A DNA stretch of 64,000 bases from Marinospirillum alkalitolerans. GTDB lineage: Bacteria > Pseudomonadota > Gammaproteobacteria > Pseudomonadales > Halomonadaceae. The notes below the pieces were generated by a model. The model did not search any database, was not told the DNA's origin, and saw nothing but the letters and a program-made list of their open reading frames with translations. Within the stretch, counting starts at the first letter, position 1, and every line of letters starts with the position of its first letter. The stretch covers positions 62,001-126,000 of the forward strand of contig NZ_JBANFI010000001.1 of assembly GCF_045055655.1 (NCBI RefSeq), given 5' to 3'. This document shows positions 25,352 to 35,044 of the stretch, one piece after another. A program made the position numbers and the translations under genes.

Positions 25352-26194
25352 TTACCTCGGTTCCCGAGAAGAAACGCCTTTGATCAAATGGGCCAGCGCG
25401 CGTTGGGCAGCAACAAAGCCAAAAGTGCCGGTCACAAAGGTTGCAGAGCCAAAGCCACTGCTGCAATCAAGCTTGAGCGCCTCACCTGCGGCGGGCTTGT
25501 GGCAGGCCACCTCGCCATTAGCCTGTGGATAGACCAGCTGTTCTGTGGAGTAGACACACTCGATATCAAAACGCCTTTTGGGATTGCGGCTAAAGCCATA
25601 ATCACGGCGCAGCAGGTTACGCACTTTGGCCAGCAGCGGATCTTGTGTGGTACGCGCCAGGTCTGCGGTGTCGATTAAACGTGGATCGACTTGCCCCCCT
25701 GCACCACCGACGACGACCAGTTTTTGTTTGTTTCGCCGACACCAGGCTATGAGTCCGGCTTTGACTGGTACGGTATCGGTGGCATCAATCACCACATCGA
25801 ACTGGGCTTGGCCATCTGGTTTGAGCTGCATGGCCAGTTTATCGAGAGTGACAAACTCGCAACGCGCATGGGCTTGAATCTCAGGATTAATCGCGCGTAA
25901 GCGCTCTGCCATCACCTCTGCTTTCGGTTGGCCGATGGTGGTGTCTAAGGCGTGGAGCTGGCGATTGATATTGCTGGTGCAAAGATCATCTAAATCAAAC
26001 AGCGTGATCTGCCCGATGCCTGATCTGGCCAGTGCTTCGGCCGCCCAGGCCCCGACGCCGCCGATCCCGATGACCGCCACATGGCTGTGAGTGAAGCGGG
26101 TTAAACCACTGAGACCATAGAGGCGGGCAATCCCGCCAAAGCGAAACAGCTGATCGGCAGAGAGAGGGGCAGGTGAAGTAGAGGTATCTGACAT
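25352..26194 (-). CDS. tcdA: tRNA threonylcarbamoyladenosine dehydratase TcdA
   Basis: A 280-residue E1-like ATP-dependent enzyme that converts t6A37 of ANN-decoding tRNAs to cyclic ct6A. ATP site GIGGVGAWAAEALARSGIG (about residues 42-60), then LFDLDDLCTSNINRQLHA, typical of the family. KAGLIAWCRRNK and a long C terminus with DYGFSRNP also fit the CsdL/TcdA group (E. coli 268 residues). It is divergent from the DUF2946 gene and followed at 145 bp by the SQR-like gene on the same strand; the gap is large enough for a separate promoter. Confidence 0.95.
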   Translation of the reverse strand: MSDTSTSPAPLSADQLFRFGGIARLYGLSGLTRFTHSHVAVIGIGGVGAWAAEALARSGIGQITLFDLDDLCTSNINRQLHALDTTIGQPKAEVMAERLRAINPEIQAHARCEFVTLDKLAMQLKPDGQAQFDVVIDATDTVPVKAGLIAWCRRNKQKLVVVGGAGGQVDPRLIDTADLARTTQDPLLAKVRNLLRRDYGFSRNPKRRFDIECVYSTEQLVYPQANGEVACHKPAAGEALKLDCSSGFGSATFVTGTFGFVAAQRALAHLIKGVSSREPR

Positions 26195-26272
26195 GGTGGT
26201 GTCCGGGCTGATCGCTGAACTGGAAAAAAGAGGTCGCTAGTTTACCTCAACGGGTCACGCTGTCGCATCCTC

Positions 26273-26301
26273 TTGCCCTGCTGGATGACTCACCCTAGAA
26301 T
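26273..26301 (+). promoter_or_regulatory. promoter of the DUF2946-copper receptor pair
   Basis: -35 TTGCCC, exact 17-bp spacer, -10 TAGAAT (26296-26301). Predicted start about 26308, 19 bp before the ATG. Confidence 0.55.
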
Positions 26302-26320
26302 AGCCGTACACTTTAGGGTG
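26291..26320. promoter_or_regulatory. palindrome over the -10 and start point (operator candidate)
   Basis: CACCCTA at 26291-26297 is mirrored by TAGGGTG at 26314-26320. The arms flank and partly cover the -10 hexamer, a typical place for a repressor operator; no known regulator motif is claimed. Confidence 0.4.
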
Positions 26321-26326
26321 ATAACC

Positions 26327-26701
26327 ATGCGCTTCAGCCGAACACTGAATACCGGATTACTCTTGCTGGCCCTGGCCGTGATGATGCAGCGCATCGTGAC
26401 GCCCTTTATGGTGCCGGTTTTGGTGGTGCATGAAAACGGCTATATCGAGATCTGTTCCTGGCATGGCGGGAGCGAGAGAATCCTGCTCGATGCTGATGGT
26501 CAGCCCATCTCCTCTGAACAACCCTTTTCCTATTGTCCTGAGTGTGCCTCGCCAAGCGGTCTGCTGCTGGCGATCACCCCCGAACTGACTGAACCCCTCT
26601 GGTTGGCCCTAAGCTCTGTGTTGTTGCCGAGCGCAGCACACCCGCCAATGGCCTATCTGGCCTTACCGCCGCCTTCACGCGCCCCACCCATCTGGTCCTG
26701 A
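26327..26701 (+). CDS. DUF2946-family protein
   Basis: Predicted 124 residues from the ATG at 26327 (TAGGGTG upstream; an in-frame TTG at 26273 would lie upstream of the promoter's -10 and is rejected). An N-terminal hydrophobic helix (about residues 9-32) is followed by CSWHGGSERILLDADG and the motif CPECASPSG, the Cys pair typical of DUF2946 proteins. A proline-rich end follows. DUF2946 genes are often found just before TonB-dependent copper receptors, as here, and the cysteines make a metal-related role plausible. It may act as a small periplasmic or membrane copper-handling protein; this is inference. Confidence 0.75.
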   Translation: MRFSRTLNTGLLLLALAVMMQRIVTPFMVPVLVVHENGYIEICSWHGGSERILLDADGQPISSEQPFSYCPECASPSGLLLAITPELTEPLWLALSSVLLPSAAHPPMAYLALPPPSRAPPIWS

Positions 26702-26897
26702 TCTGACGACTGTACTTCATTCCTTGTGTCCCGCTCATGTCCATGAGGTAGGGAGTGCAGTGCCAAGCTCATAGAAGGTGAGCAGGAGCCCAATCGCTCA
26801 TGTCAGCTGCTCACTTTCTGCATTTTTATAAGACGGCGACCCCATCACCCTATTGAGGTGCGTTTGGCGCGGTCGTTTTGCAATCAGGATCAATACC

Positions 26898-28991
26898 ATG
26901 CATTTTTCTTTGAGACATACCTTGGCGCGACCGAGTGGTTGGCGCTTGTCTTCTTTGAGTGTGGCGGTGGCTGCTGCGCTCTCTCCTGGGCTGGCGGTGG
27001 CCGACACCAGCACCGAATTGACGCCTTTGGTCATCAGTGGTCAATCCCTCTCTACCCAGACACTGGAAACCTGGCCGCGTACTGCGGATCGTCCTGCGGC
27101 TGATGCTGGGGATTGGTTGCGCCAGCAGCCCGGTGTCGATGCTAATCGCATGGGTGGGCATGGATTGGACCCAGTGATACGTGGCCTGGGCCAGAATCGG
27201 CTCAATATTCTGCTCGATGGTGCCTATGTTTTTGGTGGCTGTCCGAACCGAATGGACCCACCCACGGCCTATGCGCCGCTGCACTCCTATGATCTGGTCA
27301 CACTGAGCAAAGGTGTCACCACGCTGCGCCATGGTCCGGGAGGATCAGGTGGCACGGTGGTTTTTGAGCGCACTCGACCCGAGCTGCATGCGTCCATCAC
27401 CGGTGATCTCGGTGCTTACTACGCCAGCCAAGGCGATGCTTGGTCGAGCTTTGCACGGGTTGATCTGGGTGGCGAGCAGGGCTATCTGCGCGTATTCGGC
27501 GAATACAGCCAAGCCGACAACTATGAAGACGGCGCCGGACGCGAAATCTGGAGTGGCTATGAGACCACCCAAGGCGGCGTGATTTTGGGCTGGACGCCGA
27601 ATCAACAGACCTGGCTGGAGTTCACCTATGAAGAAACCCGTGAACGCGATGTGAAGTTTGCTGGTGCGGGTATGGATTCCCCTGAAAGTGACAACCGCAC
27701 TCTGGGTCTGCGCGGTGAATACCTCTGGTCACCGCTGTTGACCCTGTCTGGTAACCTGCACTACAGCCAGGTGGAGCATGTGATGGATAGCTTCTCCTTG
27801 CGACCTGCTTCCACTGGAAACCGTGTGCCCACGACTTCGGACACCCTCACCGGGCGTTTGATGGCCGAATATCAGCTTGGACCTAATCGGTTTACAGGCG
27901 GCGTGAATGTTATTCAGAATGAGCGGGATGCCACCTTTTATAACCCTGCTGGGGCGGCCATGTTTTTGATGTGGCCTGAAGTCACTCAGCGCACGAGCGG
28001 TGTGTTTGCCGAGGTGGAACACCTGATTGGCTCGAATAAACGTGCTTTTGCTGGTCTTCGTTTGGATTATGCTGAAGCCTCGGTCGATCGCGCTCATCGC
28101 CTGCCAGACAATGCCGGTCCAATGCCGCCTGCAATGCCGCCTGCAATGCCGCCTGCAATGCGCCAGCCGGCGCAGATTTATCAAAATGCTTACGGTATTA
28201 CTGGCAATCTGGATCGTGAAGAATGGCTGACCGGTGCTTTTGTACGTTTTGAGCAGGATATCGGTGATTGGCAACGTGCTTTTATCAGCGTCAGCCGTAG
28301 TCAGCGGATGGGCGATGCCACCGAGATGTATCTAGCAAGACCCAACTGGATCGGCAATCCTGATTTGAACCCCGAAACCAGCCATCAATTGGATCTGGGC
28401 TGGCTAGGCCAAAGCCAAAGCTTCAACTATTCAGCGGTCGTTTTTGCCAACTGGGTCAGTGATTATATCTATCGTGATCAGGGGGCGATAGGCACCTATG
28501 ACAACGCCAGCCACTACCGCAATATTCGTGCTGCGCTCTATGGCATCGAGCTAGAAGCGGCGCTGCGTTATGCCGAGCAGTGGGAAACCCGTGCTCAGCT
28601 CCATGCCATGCGGGGGGATAATCGCAGTGATGGTGGGGCGCTGGCGCAGATTTCGCCTTATTCAGGTCAGGTTTCTCAACACTGGATCAGTCCGCAATGG
28701 GAAGCCAGTGCCACGCTGCGTTTTGCCGCCAGTCAAGACAGGTTAAATCTGGCCGCCAGTGAGCAACCAACCGCAGGTTATGGGGTGGTGGATCTGAGCC
28801 TGTTGTGGCGTCCGGTCGCGCGTATTGAAGTGGCCACTGGGGTCAGCAATCTGTTGGATAAAAACTATGCCAACTTCATTAATCGCAATCGTGCCGCCAG
28901 TGATCCTTTGAATGTCGGAGAAGACGCCTATACAGAGACACTCACCGAGCCAGGCCGCAGCCTCTGGTTGAGCGGGCGTTATCGCTTCTGA
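26898..28991 (+). CDS. TonB-dependent copper receptor (OprC/NosA type)
   Basis: Outer-membrane gated channel. Predicted 697 residues from the ATG at 26898 (signal peptide ending LAVA/DTST, residue ~36); upstream in-frame codons lack an RBS. The plug domain carries MGGHGLDPVIRGLGQNRLNI and the family hallmark GGCPNRMDPPTAYAP, matching the OprC/NosA copper-receptor family, whose members bind copper through Cys and Met residues in this region. The C-terminal beta barrel ends WLSGRYRF with the usual terminal Phe. An unusual in-frame Met-Pro-Pro-Ala repeat occurs around residues 410-422. It lies 196 bp after the DUF2946 gene, with structured RNA in between. Confidence 0.93.
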   Translation: MHFSLRHTLARPSGWRLSSLSVAVAAALSPGLAVADTSTELTPLVISGQSLSTQTLETWPRTADRPAADAGDWLRQQPGVDANRMGGHGLDPVIRGLGQNRLNILLDGAYVFGGCPNRMDPPTAYAPLHSYDLVTLSKGVTTLRHGPGGSGGTVVFERTRPELHASITGDLGAYYASQGDAWSSFARVDLGGEQGYLRVFGEYSQADNYEDGAGREIWSGYETTQGGVILGWTPNQQTWLEFTYEETRERDVKFAGAGMDSPESDNRTLGLRGEYLWSPLLTLSGNLHYSQVEHVMDSFSLRPASTGNRVPTTSDTLTGRLMAEYQLGPNRFTGGVNVIQNERDATFYNPAGAAMFLMWPEVTQRTSGVFAEVEHLIGSNKRAFAGLRLDYAEASVDRAHRLPDNAGPMPPAMPPAMPPAMRQPAQIYQNAYGITGNLDREEWLTGAFVRFEQDIGDWQRAFISVSRSQRMGDATEMYLARPNWIGNPDLNPETSHQLDLGWLGQSQSFNYSAVVFANWVSDYIYRDQGAIGTYDNASHYRNIRAALYGIELEAALRYAEQWETRAQLHAMRGDNRSDGGALAQISPYSGQVSQHWISPQWEASATLRFAASQDRLNLAASEQPTAGYGVVDLSLLWRPVARIEVATGVSNLLDKNYANFINRNRAASDPLNVGEDAYTETLTEPGRSLWLSGRYRF

Positions 28992-28999
28992 AATAAGAG

Positions 29000-29024
29000 C
29001 GACCCCCTCATGTAGAGGGGGTCG
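29000..29024. terminator. strong hairpin between convergent genes
   Basis: CGACCCCCTC / GAGGGGGTCG with an ATGTA loop, 8 bp after the receptor stop. There is no T run, so efficiency is uncertain. Confidence 0.6.
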
Positions 29025-29055
29025 TGATCAGTGCTGCCGGAGGTCAAGCCTCATC

Positions 29056-30489
29056 CTAGACCTTCAAGTAGCTCAAAATTCCCTTCGCGGCTTCGCGCCC
29101 TTCCCAGATGGCGGTCACCACCAGATCAGAACCGCGCACCATATCACCACCGGCAAAGACCTTCTCATTGCTGGTTTGGAAGGGGTGCTTGGCTTTCTCC
29201 GGTGCCTCCACCAAGCCCCACTGGTTGGTGTTGATCTGGTGCTGCTCAAACCAGTTGGCGGGGCTGGCTTGGAAGCCAAAAGCAACCAGCACTGCATCAG
29301 CAGGCAGAATTTCTTCTGAGCCAGGGACAATCTCAGGACGGCGGCGGCCCTTTTCATCTGGTTCACCCATTTGGGTGCGGACCACCTTTACGCCCTCGAC
29401 CTTGCCTTCACCAACGATGGCGATGGGCTGGCGATTAAAGAGAAACTTCACCCCTTCTTCGCGCGCGTTTTCCACTTCTTTACGTGAGCCGGGCATGTTT
29501 TCTTCATCGCGTCGATAAGCGCAGGTTACGCTTTTGGCATTCTGGCGAATCGAGGTGCGGTTACAATCCATCGCGGTATCGCCACCACCGAGGACCACCA
29601 CCTTCTTGCCTTCCATGCTGATATAGTCGGCTGGGTCCTTCTCAAACCCGAGGCAGCGATTGACGTTAGAAATCAAGAAATCCAGTGCCGGATAGACGCC
29701 AGGCAGCTGCTCGCCGGGAAAGCCACCCTGCATCGAGGTATAGGTGCCCATGCCCATAAACACCGCATCATAATCTTCCAGCAGCTGCGCCATAGTGACA
29801 TCCTGACCTATCTCGGTATTCAGCCGGAATTCGATGCCCATGCCTTCGAAGATTTCACGACGGCGGCTCATCACTTGCTTCTCAAGCTTGAATTCAGGAA
29901 TACCAAAGGTCAGCAGGCCGCCAATTTCAGGGTATTTATCAAAGACAACAGGTTTGACACCGTTGCGCACCAGTACATCGGCGCAGCCTAGGCCAGCTGG
30001 CCCGGCACCAATCACAGCGACTTTTTTATCTGTCCAGGTCACTTGGCTCATATCGGGCCGCCAGCCTTGAGCAAAGGCAGTTTCGGTGATGTACTTCTCG
30101 ACTGAGCCTATCGTGACCGCACCAAAGCCATCATTCAGGGTACAGGCACCTTCACACAAACGATCCTGCGGGCAAACGCGGCCACAAACCTCTGGTAGCG
30201 TGTTGGTGCTATGGCACAGCTCTGCGGCTTCAAAAATATGACCGTCGGTGGCCAGTTGCAGCCAGTTCGGGATGTAGTTGTGAACAGGGCACTTCCACTC
30301 ACAGTAGGGATTGCCGCAATCCAGGCAGCGATGCGCTTGCTGGCTGGCTTCTTTTGGCTCAAAAACATCATAGATCTCAATAAAGGCCTTTTTGCGCAGG
30401 CCAACAGGCTTTTTATTCGGATCTTTGCGTCCGACGTCCACAAATTGGAAGTCATTACTCAGGTTCGGATTGACTTGACGTGTCGCCAT
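29056..30489 (-). CDS. gltD: glutamate synthase (NADPH) small subunit
   Basis: A 477-residue FAD- and NADPH-binding beta subunit that feeds electrons to GltB. N-terminal iron-sulfur domain cysteines: CLDCGNPYCEWKCP and CGRVCPQDRLCEGAC. FAD site GAGPAGLGCADVL (about residue 156), NADPH site VLGGGDTAMDCNRT (about residue 298), and the C-terminal VFAGGDMVRGSDLVV. It starts 43 bp after the gltB stop on the same strand, as in most gltBD operons. Confidence 0.98.
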   Translation of the reverse strand: MATRQVNPNLSNDFQFVDVGRKDPNKKPVGLRKKAFIEIYDVFEPKEASQQAHRCLDCGNPYCEWKCPVHNYIPNWLQLATDGHIFEAAELCHSTNTLPEVCGRVCPQDRLCEGACTLNDGFGAVTIGSVEKYITETAFAQGWRPDMSQVTWTDKKVAVIGAGPAGLGCADVLVRNGVKPVVFDKYPEIGGLLTFGIPEFKLEKQVMSRRREIFEGMGIEFRLNTEIGQDVTMAQLLEDYDAVFMGMGTYTSMQGGFPGEQLPGVYPALDFLISNVNRCLGFEKDPADYISMEGKKVVVLGGGDTAMDCNRTSIRQNAKSVTCAYRRDEENMPGSRKEVENAREEGVKFLFNRQPIAIVGEGKVEGVKVVRTQMGEPDEKGRRRPEIVPGSEEILPADAVLVAFGFQASPANWFEQHQINTNQWGLVEAPEKAKHPFQTSNEKVFAGGDMVRGSDLVVTAIWEGREAAKGILSYLKV

Positions 30490-30532
30490 GATTTTTTCCT
30501 CAGCATCAATTCTTTATTCATCTGTCTCTTTT

Positions 30533-33500
30533 TTATTGCGCACTTTGACGTGTTGTTTTCAGCAGATCCGCCAGTTGTGCTGCCTTGGGCTTCACGAGCC
30601 AGAAGTGACGAATAAAGTCGGAAAACTCTTGCAGTATCTTGCGGCCCCAAGCGGACTGGGTGTGATCCACAAATTCCTGAATCAAGCTGCGAAGATGATT
30701 GCGGTAAGCCTCCATCTGCTCAGTATTGATACGGTGTAGATCGACCAGCTCATGGTTGTACTTATCCATAAAGCTGCGATCCAGATCCAGCACATAGGCA
30801 AAGCCGCCGGTCATCCCCGCACCAAAGTTATAGCCAGTATCGCCCAGCACACACACCAGACCCCCAGTCATATATTCGCAGCAGTGATCCCCAGCGCCTT
30901 CGACGATGGCAGTGGCCCCTGAGTTACGCACCGCAAAGCGCTCACCAGCGCGACCTGCAGCATAGAGATGACCACCAGTGGCACCATACAAGCAGGTGTT
31001 GCCCATAATCGAGGTTTTGTGGCTGGCAAAAGAACTGCCCTGAGGGGGAACCAGCACCAGCTTGCCGCCATTCATGCCTTTACCGACATAGTCGTTGGCA
31101 TCGCCTTCAAGATAGAGATTGAGTCCCTTGGCATTCCAGACGCCAAAGCTTTGTCCAGCCACACCTTTCAGGTGCAGATTGATCGGCGCATCCTCTAATC
31201 CGGCATCACCATAGCGCTGCGCGATTTCACCAGAAATACGGGCACCGATTGAGCGATCGCAGTTGGTGATGGTGAAGCTAAAATCACCGCCGGTCTTTTG
31301 ATCTAATGCCTGGCGCAGTTCTACCACCATCCGCTCGGCTAATTCAGCCTGATCAAAAGGCTGGTTGCGGTTAATCTGGCAGAACTGAGGGGCATCCGCT
31401 GGCACAGCATCGTTAAACAGCAGACGGTTTAGATCTAACTGGCCCTGACGTGAGGTGCTGCCGTCAATCACATCCAGCAGATCCACGCGCCCAATCAAAT
31501 CAGTTAGCTTGGCCACACCCAGCTCAGCGAGGATTTCGCGCACTTCTTCAGCAATAAAACGGAAGTAGTTTTTGACCATCTCGACCGTGCCACGGAAATG
31601 TTGTTCGCGCAGTTGATCATCCTGCGTGGCCACACCGGTGGCGCAGTTGTTGAGGTGGCAAATACGCAGGTATTTACAACCCAGTGCCACCATCGGCGCG
31701 GTACCAAAACCAAAGCTCTCTGCACCTAAAATCGCGGCCTTGATCACATCCAAACCGGTTTTCAAACCACCATCGGTCTGCAGGCGGATTTTATCGCGCA
31801 GCTTGTTGATACGCAGGGCCTGCTGGACTTCAGCCAAGCCGATCTCCCAAGGAGAACCCGCATATTTGATCGAAGTCAGCGGCGAGGCGGCGGTGCCACC
31901 ATCATAGCCAGAGACAGTAATCAAATCGGCATAAGCCTTGGCCACGCCGGTGGCGATGGTGCCGATACCTGGCTCTGAAACCAGCTTCACTGAAACCTGC
32001 GCCTTGGGGTTAACCTGTTTCAGATCGAAAATCAGCTGGGCTAGATCTTCAATCGAGTAGATATCATGATGCGGTGGTGGCGAGATCAGTGTGACACCCG
32101 GTACCGCATGACGTAGGCGCGCAATCAGGGCATTCACCTTGCCGCCGGGCAGCTGGCCGCCCTCACCAGGCTTGGCACCTTGTGCCACCTTGATTTGCAG
32201 CACTTCTGCATTCACCAGATAAGCCGGAGTGACACCAAAGCGCCCTGAGGCAATCTGCTTGATCTTGGAGGATTTGAGCGTGCCATAGCGCGCTGGGTCT
32301 TCGCCGCCTTCACCTGAGTTAGAACGCGCGCCCAGCTCATTCATCGCTTGGGCAAGGGCCTCGTGCGCTTCAGGAGAGAGGGCACCGAGGGACATGCCTG
32401 CCGAATCAAAGCGTGGCAGCAGTTCTTCAACACTTTCGACCTGATCCAAAGACAGCGGCTGGTCGGCCTTTTTCAGTTGGAGTAGATCGCGCAGGGTCGC
32501 GACGGGGCGCTCGTTAACCAGCTTGGCAAAACGCTTCCACGCACTATAGCTGCCTGTTTGCACTGCCTCTTGCATCGCCTTAACGACATCTGGGTTATAG
32601 GCATGGTATTCGCCGCCATGCACATACTTGAGCAGGCCGCCTTGAGAGATTGGCACTGAGGCGCGTTCCGCTTGTTCGGCTAGCAGCTCTTGATCCAGCT
32701 GCAAGTCAGCAAAGCTGGCGCCCTGAATACGGCTGGCCACGCCCTTGAAGCACAGCTCAACGATCTCATCATTCAGACCTATGGCCTCAAATAGCTGCGA
32801 GCCACGGTAAGAGGGCAGTGTCGAGATGCCCATTTTGGACAGAATTTTCAGCAACCCTTTTTGGATGCCCTTGCGATAGGCGCGCCGAGTCTCGCCGGGC
32901 TCACCTTGCAGTTCACCGCTGCGATGTAGATCAGCGATGACCTGATAGCTCAACCAAGGATGGATCGCTGTCGCACCAAAGCCAAACAGCACTGCCATAT
33001 GATGAGAATCGCGCGCCCAGCCGGTATCAACAATAATATTGGCATCACAGCGCAGCCCTTTGGCCATCAAACGATGATGCACCGCACCCGTGGCCATCAG
33101 TGCATTGATGGGCAGCCAGCCAGATTGCAGCTGACGATCAGAGAGCACCAAAAGCACCTTGCCTGCACGCACAGCATCTTCTGCTTGTTGGCAGAGGTGT
33201 TCGATGGCCTGCTTTAACCCCATCTGCTGCGGATCAAATTCCAGCGCCAAAATCTGCTCTTCAAAGCCAGGGCGAGGATCTTCGACCAAGGACTGGAATT
33301 TACGCGGTGACAGTACCGGAGTGGTCAGAATGATCCGGTTGGCATGCTCAGGGCGTTCATCAAAGACATTCATCTCGCGCCCGATACAGGTTTCAAGCGA
33401 CATCACGATCGCTTCACGCAGTGGATCAATCGGCGGGTTGGTCACCTGCGCAAACTTCTGGCGGAAGAAATCGGCGACATGGCGCACCTTCTGCGAGAGT

Positions 33501-35044
33501 ACCGCCATCGGGGTATCATCGCCCATTGAACCTACGGCTTCCTGGCCGCTTTCTGCCAGCGGGCGCAACACCTGATTGCGCTCTTCAAGGCTGATGTTGA
33601 ACAGCTTCATCTGGCGAGTCAGCTCTTTCTTCTCCAGCACCTCAAAGCGGGGGCCAGTTTCAGTGAGGGTAGACTCTAAATAGGTGGACTGTTCACGCAG
33701 CCACTGTTTGTAAGGCTGTGAGACCTTCAGCTGATCATCGACATCCTTGGTATGCAGAATATCGCCAGTTAAGGTATCAATCGCCAGAATTTGTCCTGGC
33801 CCGACACGGCTTTTATAAATCACGTCTTCGGGCTGGTAATCCCAAACGCCCACTTCAGAAGCCAGAGTGACATAGCCATTTTTGGTCATCACAAAACGTG
33901 CAGGACGCAGACCGTTACGATCCAGCATACACAAGGCATAACGACCATCGGTCATCACCAGTCCGGCAGGGCCATCCCAGGGTTCCATGTGCATCGAGTT
34001 AAATTCGTAGAAGGCGCGCAGATCACCATCCATGGTTTGGACATTCTGCCAAGCTGGTGGAATCATTTTGCGCACGGCACGAAAGAGGGGCATATCGCCG
34101 GTCAGCAGCACTTCAAGCATATTGTCCATGCTGGAAGAATCTGAGCCTTCAGTGTTGACGACCTTATCGAGGGTTTCGATATCAGGGAGCCATTCGTTTT
34201 TGAAGTTCTTTTTACGCGCATTGGCCCAGTTGCGGTTGGCCTCAATGGTATTGATCTCACCATTGTGGGCCAGATAGCGAAAGGGTTGGGCCAGATGCCA
34301 TTTGGGATCGGTATTGGTGGAGAAGCGCTGGTGGAAAACACAGATCGCGGTTTCCATGCGCTCATCGGCCAGATCCAGGTAGAAATGAGGCAGATCGACC
34401 GGCATGGTGAGGCCCTTGTAGGAGAGCACCTTGCTAGATAAAGAAGCGACATAAAAAGCCTCATCGCTTTTCATCACCATTTCAGCGCGACGTCGTGCCA
34501 TAAAAAGCTTTACGCCGAGTTCTTTTTCTTCCATGCCCTCTGGGGCATTGACGAAGATCTGCTCAAAGCGCGGCATGCAGGCCAGCGCGATTTCGCCACA
34601 GACAGCAGGATTGGTTGGCACCTCACGCCAGCCCAGCACTTCCAAGCCCTGAGCATAGAGCTGCTGCTCTAAAGCCTGCTTGCCTTTTTGGTAGGTGGCA
34701 TTGTCCTGCGAGAGAAAGACCATACCGACGGCATAGCGCTCACTCAGTTCGGCATGAAACAGCTTTTTGGCCTCTGCGCGTAAAAACCCGTCCGGCTTTT
34801 TGATCAACAGGCCACAGCCATCCCCTGTTTTACCATCGGAGGCAATGCCCCCACGGTGCGTCATGCAGGTCAGGGATTCAATGGCTTTTTTGAGCAGGTC
34901 GTGACTGGCTTCGCCGTGGACTTGTGCCATCAGGCCAAAACCACAGTTGTCTTTAAATTCTCCAGGACGATACAAGCCTGGCTGTTTTGGTGCATCTAGC
35001 TGTTTTGGTGCAGAGGAGGCAGAGTGAGGCGTGAAGGAGTTCAT
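30533..35044 (-). CDS. gltB: glutamate synthase (NADPH) large subunit
   Basis: A 1503-residue alpha subunit that makes two glutamates from glutamine and 2-oxoglutarate. The start at 35044 is preferred (AGAGAGA upstream) over an in-frame ATG at 35065, which lacks an RBS. Cys34 in DNCGFGL is the class-II glutamine amidotransferase nucleophile, exposed after removal of a 33-residue propeptide. Then come the central domain, the FMN/synthase domain (SAGMSLGALSPEAHEAL, SGEGGEDPARYG), the [3Fe-4S] cysteines in CKYLRICHLNNC, and the C-terminal GXGXG beta-helix domain. It is upstream of gltD. Confidence 0.98.
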   Translation of the reverse strand: MNSFTPHSASSAPKQLDAPKQPGLYRPGEFKDNCGFGLMAQVHGEASHDLLKKAIESLTCMTHRGGIASDGKTGDGCGLLIKKPDGFLRAEAKKLFHAELSERYAVGMVFLSQDNATYQKGKQALEQQLYAQGLEVLGWREVPTNPAVCGEIALACMPRFEQIFVNAPEGMEEKELGVKLFMARRRAEMVMKSDEAFYVASLSSKVLSYKGLTMPVDLPHFYLDLADERMETAICVFHQRFSTNTDPKWHLAQPFRYLAHNGEINTIEANRNWANARKKNFKNEWLPDIETLDKVVNTEGSDSSSMDNMLEVLLTGDMPLFRAVRKMIPPAWQNVQTMDGDLRAFYEFNSMHMEPWDGPAGLVMTDGRYALCMLDRNGLRPARFVMTKNGYVTLASEVGVWDYQPEDVIYKSRVGPGQILAIDTLTGDILHTKDVDDQLKVSQPYKQWLREQSTYLESTLTETGPRFEVLEKKELTRQMKLFNISLEERNQVLRPLAESGQEAVGSMGDDTPMAVLSQKVRHVADFFRQKFAQVTNPPIDPLREAIVMSLETCIGREMNVFDERPEHANRIILTTPVLSPRKFQSLVEDPRPGFEEQILALEFDPQQMGLKQAIEHLCQQAEDAVRAGKVLLVLSDRQLQSGWLPINALMATGAVHHRLMAKGLRCDANIIVDTGWARDSHHMAVLFGFGATAIHPWLSYQVIADLHRSGELQGEPGETRRAYRKGIQKGLLKILSKMGISTLPSYRGSQLFEAIGLNDEIVELCFKGVASRIQGASFADLQLDQELLAEQAERASVPISQGGLLKYVHGGEYHAYNPDVVKAMQEAVQTGSYSAWKRFAKLVNERPVATLRDLLQLKKADQPLSLDQVESVEELLPRFDSAGMSLGALSPEAHEALAQAMNELGARSNSGEGGEDPARYGTLKSSKIKQIASGRFGVTPAYLVNAEVLQIKVAQGAKPGEGGQLPGGKVNALIARLRHAVPGVTLISPPPHHDIYSIEDLAQLIFDLKQVNPKAQVSVKLVSEPGIGTIATGVAKAYADLITVSGYDGGTAASPLTSIKYAGSPWEIGLAEVQQALRINKLRDKIRLQTDGGLKTGLDVIKAAILGAESFGFGTAPMVALGCKYLRICHLNNCATGVATQDDQLREQHFRGTVEMVKNYFRFIAEEVREILAELGVAKLTDLIGRVDLLDVIDGSTSRQGQLDLNRLLFNDAVPADAPQFCQINRNQPFDQAELAERMVVELRQALDQKTGGDFSFTITNCDRSIGARISGEIAQRYGDAGLEDAPINLHLKGVAGQSFGVWNAKGLNLYLEGDANDYVGKGMNGGKLVLVPPQGSSFASHKTSIMGNTCLYGATGGHLYAAGRAGERFAVRNSGATAIVEGAGDHCCEYMTGGLVCVLGDTGYNFGAGMTGGFAYVLDLDRSFMDKYNHELVDLHRINTEQMEAYRNHLRSLIQEFVDHTQSAWGRKILQEFSDFIRHFWLVKPKAAQLADLLKTTRQSAQ

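Noticed and set aside
26709..26762. Cobalamin riboswitch upstream of the TonB receptor
   Set aside because: No B12-box or GCCACTG core; receptor family indicates copper.
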